A DNA stretch of 64,000 nt, taken from assembly GCA_963794615.1 (NCBI GenBank), contig CAWCEP010000006.1, forward strand, positions 930,001-994,000. The letters run 5' to 3'. The stretch is from Chersky-840 sp963794615. GTDB lineage: Bacteria; Actinomycetota; Acidimicrobiia; Acidimicrobiales; UBA8190. Each line of letters starts with the position of its first letter. Positions within the stretch are counted from its first letter, which is position 1. The position numbers were made by a program, and so were the translations under genes. The notes beneath the pieces are model-generated. The model did not search any database. It had not been told where the DNA came from and saw nothing but the letters and a program-made list of their open reading frames with translations. Of the stretch, positions 60,221 through 64,000 are shown one piece after another.

Positions 60221-63200
60221 GTGCGAACCCCGCAGGACCTGCCGCGTCGAACGCGTCGCGCCGTACGACGGGGGAGATTGTGGCTGGTCGTCGCCATCAT
60301 CGTCCTGGTCGTCATCCTGGCATCCCTGCGCACCTTGGCCACCTTCTACACCGACTATCTCTGGTTCGGATCCGTCCATCTCAGTGGGGTGTGGCGACGA
60401 CTGTTCGAAGTGAAGGCCGAGTTGTTCTTCGGCTTCGCGGCGATCTTCTTCGTGGCCATGTGGATCAACCTGGCCGTGGTGGACCGCCTGGCCCCGAGCG
60501 AGCTCGCTCTCGGGCCCGAGGACGAACTGGTCCGGCGCTACCAGCAGCGGGTGGCTCCTCGTGCCGTGCTCGTCCGCACCATCGTGTCCGTGGTCATCGC
60601 GTTGATCGCGGCCACCGGCGCCCTGGGCCAGTGGCGCAACTACCTGCTCTTCACCAACGGCGGGTCGTTCGACGCCACTGATCCCCAGTTCCACAAGAAC
60701 GTCGGCTTCTTCGTCTTCGAGCTTCCCTTCCTGTCGTTCATCGTGAGTTGGGCTTTCGTCGCGCTGGTGGTGATCGCGGTCTTCACGATCATCGCTCACT
60801 ACCTCAACGGCGGGATCAGGGTGCAGTCGGGGACACCCAGCGTCGCCCCTCAGGTCAAGGCGCACATCTCGGTGATCCTGGCCTGCATGGCGCTAGTGAA
60901 GGCGGCCGGGTACGTGCTGGCCCGCTACAACCTCGACCTGTCCCAGAACGGCTACGTGCAGGGTGCGGGCTACACCGACGTCCACGCCCGCCTCCCCGCC
61001 CTCGAACTGCTCATCTGGATCTCGTTGCTCGCGGCGGTGATCCTGCTCATCAACATCCGGCGCCGGGGCTGGGCCCTGCCCGTGCTCGGCGTGGGATTGT
61101 GGACGTTCGTGGCGGTGGTGGTCGGCGCCATCTACCCGGCGATCGTCCAGGCCGTGAAGGTCACGCCCGCCCAGAACTCCCTGGAGCAGCCCTACATCGC
61201 CCGCAACATCGACGCCACCCGGGCCGCCATCGGCATCAACAACGTGCGGCGGTCGACGTTCAAGGGCACCCAGACGCTGACACCCACGCAGGTCCAGGCC
61301 AACAGCGCCACCCTCAACAACGTGCAGCTGTGGGACCCCACGCTTACGGGCCAGACCTACACCAAGCTCCAGGCGACGAAGTCCTACTACTCGTTCAACA
61401 CCCTCGCCGTCGATCGCTACAAGGTGAACGGCAGTCTCGTGCCCATGGTGGTCGGAGTCCGCCAGGTCAACGACAACGACCTGCCCTCCCAGGGATGGGT
61501 GAACACGCACCTGCAGTACACCCACGGCTACGCCATGATCCTGGCGCCCTCCAACCAGAGCAACGACCAGCAGCCCGCCTTTGCGATCTCCCAGGTCCCA
61601 CCGGTGTCGTCGCCGGGCGCTCCCCAGATCAACCAGCCCCGGGTGTACTTCGGGCTGAACAATCCCAACGGGGGCGACGTCAACTACGTCCTGGGGGACA
61701 CGCGCCAGGCCGAGATCGACTACCCGGCCGCGTCGACCTCGGGGAACCCGGTGCAGAGCACCTACAAGGGGACCGGTGGCGTCCAGCTCAAGAACTTCCT
61801 CGTGAAGGCGGCCTTTGCGGTGCGCTTCGGGGACTTCAACCTGCTCGTCTCCGACCTCGTCACGTCGCAATCCCGGCTCATGTTCGTACGCGACATCACG
61901 CAGATGGCGCAGAAAGCAGCACCGTTCCTGAGCTATGACTCGGACCCGTACCCGGTGCTGTCGGGAGGGCAGATCTACTGGGTGCTCGACGCCTATACCA
62001 CCAGTGACAATTACCCGTACTCACAGAACGTCGACACATCGTCACTGCCGTCGAACAGCGGCCTCAACCAGAACCTCAACTACGTGCGGAACTCGGTCAA
62101 GGTGGTCGTCAACGCGTACTCGGGCCAGATGACCTTCTACGACGTGACCGCGCTCACCCATTCGAAGGATCCCATTCTCCAGACGTGGGAGAAGGTCTTC
62201 CCCGGCATGTTCACCCCCGTGTCGAAGATGCCCAAGGCCCTCGAGGCGCATCTCCGCTACCCCGAAGATCTCCTCTCGGTCCAAGCGGCGACGTACGGGC
62301 GGTACCACCTCACCCAGCCCCTCGCCTTCTACAACGCCAACAATGCATGGAACGTCTCCCAGAGCGCAGGATCAGGGTCGCCCGATCAGGCCCTGCCCTC
62401 GACGCTCACGACCAATGCGCAGGGCAACATCGTCTCCACCGGCCAGGTGCAGCGGATGTCACCGATCTACGAGCTCTTCCAGGTGCCAGGGCAGACCACG
62501 CAATCGTTCAACCTGGTCGACGCGTTCGTGCCCGTGTCCAAGGGCGATCAGATCCAGACCATGTCGGGGTTCATCACGGCCGGGTCGGATCCGGGCCAGT
62601 ACGGAAAGCTCACGGTGTTCGCCACGCCACCCATCGACGGCCCCGCCCTGGTGGACGCCGACATCTCCGCCATCGCCAAGATCTCGTCACAGATCAGCCT
62701 GCTCAACCAAGAGGGCTCGAGCGTCCAACTCGGCAACCTCCAGGTCGTGCCCGTCGGGGACTCGATGTTGTACTTCCGCCCCTTCTACGTCGAATCGTCG
62801 CGCAACCCGTTCCCGAAGCTCCAGTACTTCATCGTCGTCTACAGCGGCCCCACGGGCCAAAGCCAGGTCGCCTTCGATGCGACGCTCCCGCTGGCGCTCC
62901 AGGACCTGTTCTCGGTGTCCTTGCCCACCCCAGGAACCGGGTCGAGCACCGCGCCCACGGGGTCGGCCACGGTGAACCAGCATGTCCAGAGCCTGATCTC
63001 GCAGGCCAACACGGACTTCCAGCAGGCCCAGACCGATCTCAAGAGCGGCAACTTCGCCGCCTACGGCACCGACATCACCAACCTCCAGGGCGTGCTCCAG
63101 CAGCTCCAGCAGGCCACCTCGAGCAGTTCGAGCTCCTCCAAGCCCTCGACCTCGAAGTCATCGACGTCGTCGTCGACCACGTCGAGCAGTACGACCGCGC

Positions 63201-63241
63201 CCAACGGTGTGGCCCTGCGGCAGCTCCACGGGGGCACGTAG
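60221..63241 (+). CDS. UPF0182 family large membrane protein
   Basis: A 1006-residue member of UPF0182 (COG1615). The first 310 residues contain seven hydrophobic helices (for example LWLVVAIIVLVVILASLRTL, LFFGFAAIFFVAMWINLAVV, FIVSWAFVALVVIAVFTIIA). A large extracytoplasmic domain follows, with family motifs such as YTDYLWFGSVHLSGVWRRLF, WVNTHLQYTHGYAMILAPSN and LRYPEDLLSVQAATYGRYHL. The tail carries a 35-residue Ser/Thr/Lys low-complexity stretch. Function is unknown. In mycobacteria it neighbours the PDZ-Lon gene, so a joint envelope role is plausible. Confidence 0.92.
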   Translation: MRTPQDLPRRTRRAVRRGRLWLVVAIIVLVVILASLRTLATFYTDYLWFGSVHLSGVWRRLFEVKAELFFGFAAIFFVAMWINLAVVDRLAPSELALGPEDELVRRYQQRVAPRAVLVRTIVSVVIALIAATGALGQWRNYLLFTNGGSFDATDPQFHKNVGFFVFELPFLSFIVSWAFVALVVIAVFTIIAHYLNGGIRVQSGTPSVAPQVKAHISVILACMALVKAAGYVLARYNLDLSQNGYVQGAGYTDVHARLPALELLIWISLLAAVILLINIRRRGWALPVLGVGLWTFVAVVVGAIYPAIVQAVKVTPAQNSLEQPYIARNIDATRAAIGINNVRRSTFKGTQTLTPTQVQANSATLNNVQLWDPTLTGQTYTKLQATKSYYSFNTLAVDRYKVNGSLVPMVVGVRQVNDNDLPSQGWVNTHLQYTHGYAMILAPSNQSNDQQPAFAISQVPPVSSPGAPQINQPRVYFGLNNPNGGDVNYVLGDTRQAEIDYPAASTSGNPVQSTYKGTGGVQLKNFLVKAAFAVRFGDFNLLVSDLVTSQSRLMFVRDITQMAQKAAPFLSYDSDPYPVLSGGQIYWVLDAYTTSDNYPYSQNVDTSSLPSNSGLNQNLNYVRNSVKVVVNAYSGQMTFYDVTALTHSKDPILQTWEKVFPGMFTPVSKMPKALEAHLRYPEDLLSVQAATYGRYHLTQPLAFYNANNAWNVSQSAGSGSPDQALPSTLTTNAQGNIVSTGQVQRMSPIYELFQVPGQTTQSFNLVDAFVPVSKGDQIQTMSGFITAGSDPGQYGKLTVFATPPIDGPALVDADISAIAKISSQISLLNQEGSSVQLGNLQVVPVGDSMLYFRPFYVESSRNPFPKLQYFIVVYSGPTGQSQVAFDATLPLALQDLFSVSLPTPGTGSSTAPTGSATVNQHVQSLISQANTDFQQAQTDLKSGNFAAYGTDITNLQGVLQQLQQATSSSSSSSKPSTSKSSTSSSTTSSSTTAPNGVALRQLHGGT

Positions 63242-63277
63242 GGCCGAAGCGGCCGGAACCGGCTCCGGGCCGGGTGC

Positions 63278-63283
63278 TAATCT
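63278..63283 (+). promoter_or_regulatory. -10 box of the initiator tRNA
   Basis: TAATCT ends 11 bases before the tRNA 5' end, a fitting distance for a short 5' leader removed by RNase P. No good -35 box was seen. Confidence 0.5.
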
Positions 63284-63294
63284 GTGGGGAACGA

Positions 63295-63371
<77 letters not shown>

Positions 63372-63386
63372 TCGAAACCCCAGGTC

Positions 63387-63418
63387 AGAGCCGGTCTTCG
63401 GGCCGGCTCTTTCCTTTT
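63387..63418 (+). terminator. Intrinsic terminator after the initiator tRNA
   Basis: AGAGCCGGTC-TTCG-GGCCGGCTCT forms a 10-bp stem (one G-T pair) with a UUCG tetraloop and is followed by TTCCTTTT. This is the clearest rho-independent terminator in the window. Confidence 0.88.
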
Positions 63419-63507
63419 GGTCCCGGGGGGATCCCATAGACTCGGATTCATTGCGGCTCTTCGGATTTCAACGGGGAGTCCCTGGTCACCGAGGTCACCC
63501 AGAAATA

Positions 63508-63562
63508 GGCGAAGGCGCTTCAGGCTTGTGGTGTGAGCCAACAACCAAGAAGCACCTTCGCC
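63508..63562. repeat. Inverted repeat spanning the transposase start
   Basis: GGCGAAGGCGCTT (63508-63520) and AAGCACCTTCGCC (63550-63562) pair in 12 of 13 positions, with the GTG start at 63533 in the loop. Such hairpins can hide a transposase start in read-through transcripts. Confidence 0.5.
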
Positions 63563-64000
63563 CTGTTCCACCCTAGTGAGATCCTCCAAGCCCTGGTGGG
63601 TCTCAAAGACGTCGTGATCGTGTGCCTCGAGCGCCGGGGACCCGACGTCGAGCTGATGATCGAGCAGGTCGTTGGCGACGTGCGGTGCCCCGGTTGTGCT
63701 GGGCGGGCCCAGGTCAAAGAACGTCCGGTCGTGCACTACGTGGACCTGCCCGTCTATGGGCTACCGATGAGCCTGGCCTGGAAGAAGCACCGGATGCGTT
63801 GCGTGAACCCAAGGTGCTCGAAGATGAGCTGGGTTCTTTCTGACCACCGCATCGCAGCCAAGAACTGCTTACTCACGACGTGGGCGGCCAAGTGGGCGAC
63901 GGTCCAAGTCGGCGGGGGCCGCACCGTCTCAGAAGTGGCGGCCGAGCTCTCTTGTGACTGGCACACGGTCAATGAGGCGGTGATCACCTATGGCGAGGCC
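63533..64000 (+). CDS. ISL3-family transposase (3' end cut)
   Basis: The frame is open to the window end, giving 156 residues. An N-terminal zinc ribbon is visible: VRCPGCAGRAQVKERPVVHY and KKHRMRCVNPRCSKMSWVL (two C-x2-C or C-x4-C pairs). The helix-turn-helix region TVSEVAAELSCDWHTVNEAV follows. This order (zinc ribbon, HTH, then a DDE domain not reached here) defines ISL3 transposases. GTG at 63533 is the likely start. Whether the element is intact cannot be judged. Confidence 0.88.
   Translation, partial: MSQQPRSTFALFHPSEILQALVGLKDVVIVCLERRGPDVELMIEQVVGDVRCPGCAGRAQVKERPVVHYVDLPVYGLPMSLAWKKHRMRCVNPRCSKMSWVLSDHRIAAKNCLLTTWAAKWATVQVGGGRTVSEVAAELSCDWHTVNEAVITYGEA

Larger units (their letters stand above)
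63455..64000 (+). mobile_element. ISL3-family insertion sequence, left end
   Basis: GGCTCTTCGGATTTCAACGG at 63455 starts with GGCTCTTC, the terminal sequence common to ISL3-family inverted repeats. A transposase reading rightwards follows. The right end and the 8-bp target duplication typical of the family lie beyond the window. Base use is less GC-rich (codons TTA, CTA, AGA), which supports recent transfer. It sits just past the tRNA terminator, a site where insertion does little harm. Confidence 0.82.

Overview
The window is about 64 kb of GC-rich actinobacterial chromosome. Pointers to Actinomycetota are two WhiB regulators, a decaprenyl-phosphoryl-arabinose operon (ubiA-dprE1-dprE2), GuaB3, a PDZ-Lon / UPF0182 neighbourhood, an E. 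coli-type NADP isocitrate dehydrogenase beside a cytosolic-type malate dehydrogenase, and the order rplM-rpsI-glmM-glmS-acpS-nnr-alr-tsaEB-rimI-tsaD-groES-groEL. A deep-branching group such as Acidimicrobiia is my best guess, but that is inference.

Layout. 1-10.1 kb: end of the ribosomal-protein super-operon (rplR, rpsE, rpmD, rplO, secY, adk, map, infA, rpmJ, rpsM, rpsK, rpsD, rpoA, rplQ, truA, then rplM-rpsI under their own promoter). 10.1-21 kb: cell-wall amino sugar, CoA/NAD(P)HX repair, alanine racemase and t6A tRNA-modification genes. 21-23.2 kb: groES-groEL with a perfect CIRCE operator and a strong downstream hairpin. 23.2-30 kb: NUDIX hydrolase, GuaB3, guaA, UvrD/PcrA helicase, methyltransferase. 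30-33.3 kb (minus strand): ubiA, dprE1, dprE2. 33.4-46.5 kb: central carbon genes (B12-binding mutase subunit, sucC, sucD, icd, mdh on plus; sdhC, sdhA, sdhB on minus) interleaved with purN, purH, folD and metF. 46.7-50.2 kb: a MoxR-like AAA+ ATPase and a VWA protein. 50.3-52.5 kb: two WhiB genes around a glutamate formimidoyltransferase-like gene. 52.6-63.2 kb: an envelope/cell-shape block (DUF2342 protein, HtrA-like protein that seems to lack its catalytic triad, MreB, HEAT-repeat protein, PDZ-Lon protease, DivIVA-like protein with a phage MuF-like cysteine tail, UPF0182 membrane protein). 63.3 kb to the end: initiator tRNA, intrinsic terminator, and the left end of an ISL3-family insertion sequence cut by the window.

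Genes are tightly packed, commonly with ATGA, GTGA or TGATG overlaps, so translational coupling is the rule. Where a gene has its own promoter, a TANNNT -10 hexamer often sits 6-9 nt before the start codon with no Shine-Dalgarno sequence, which suggests leaderless transcripts.

Caution: at least 17 single-base frameshifts interrupt nine otherwise intact, mostly essential genes (adk, map, glmM, glmS, dprE2, dprE1, sdhA, the AAA+ ATPase and the VWA gene). Both halves of each gene are well conserved, so these are most likely sequence errors. Coordinates for these genes span both halves. No CRISPR array, rRNA, prophage or replication origin was seen, and no gap longer than 300 bases lacks a gene.
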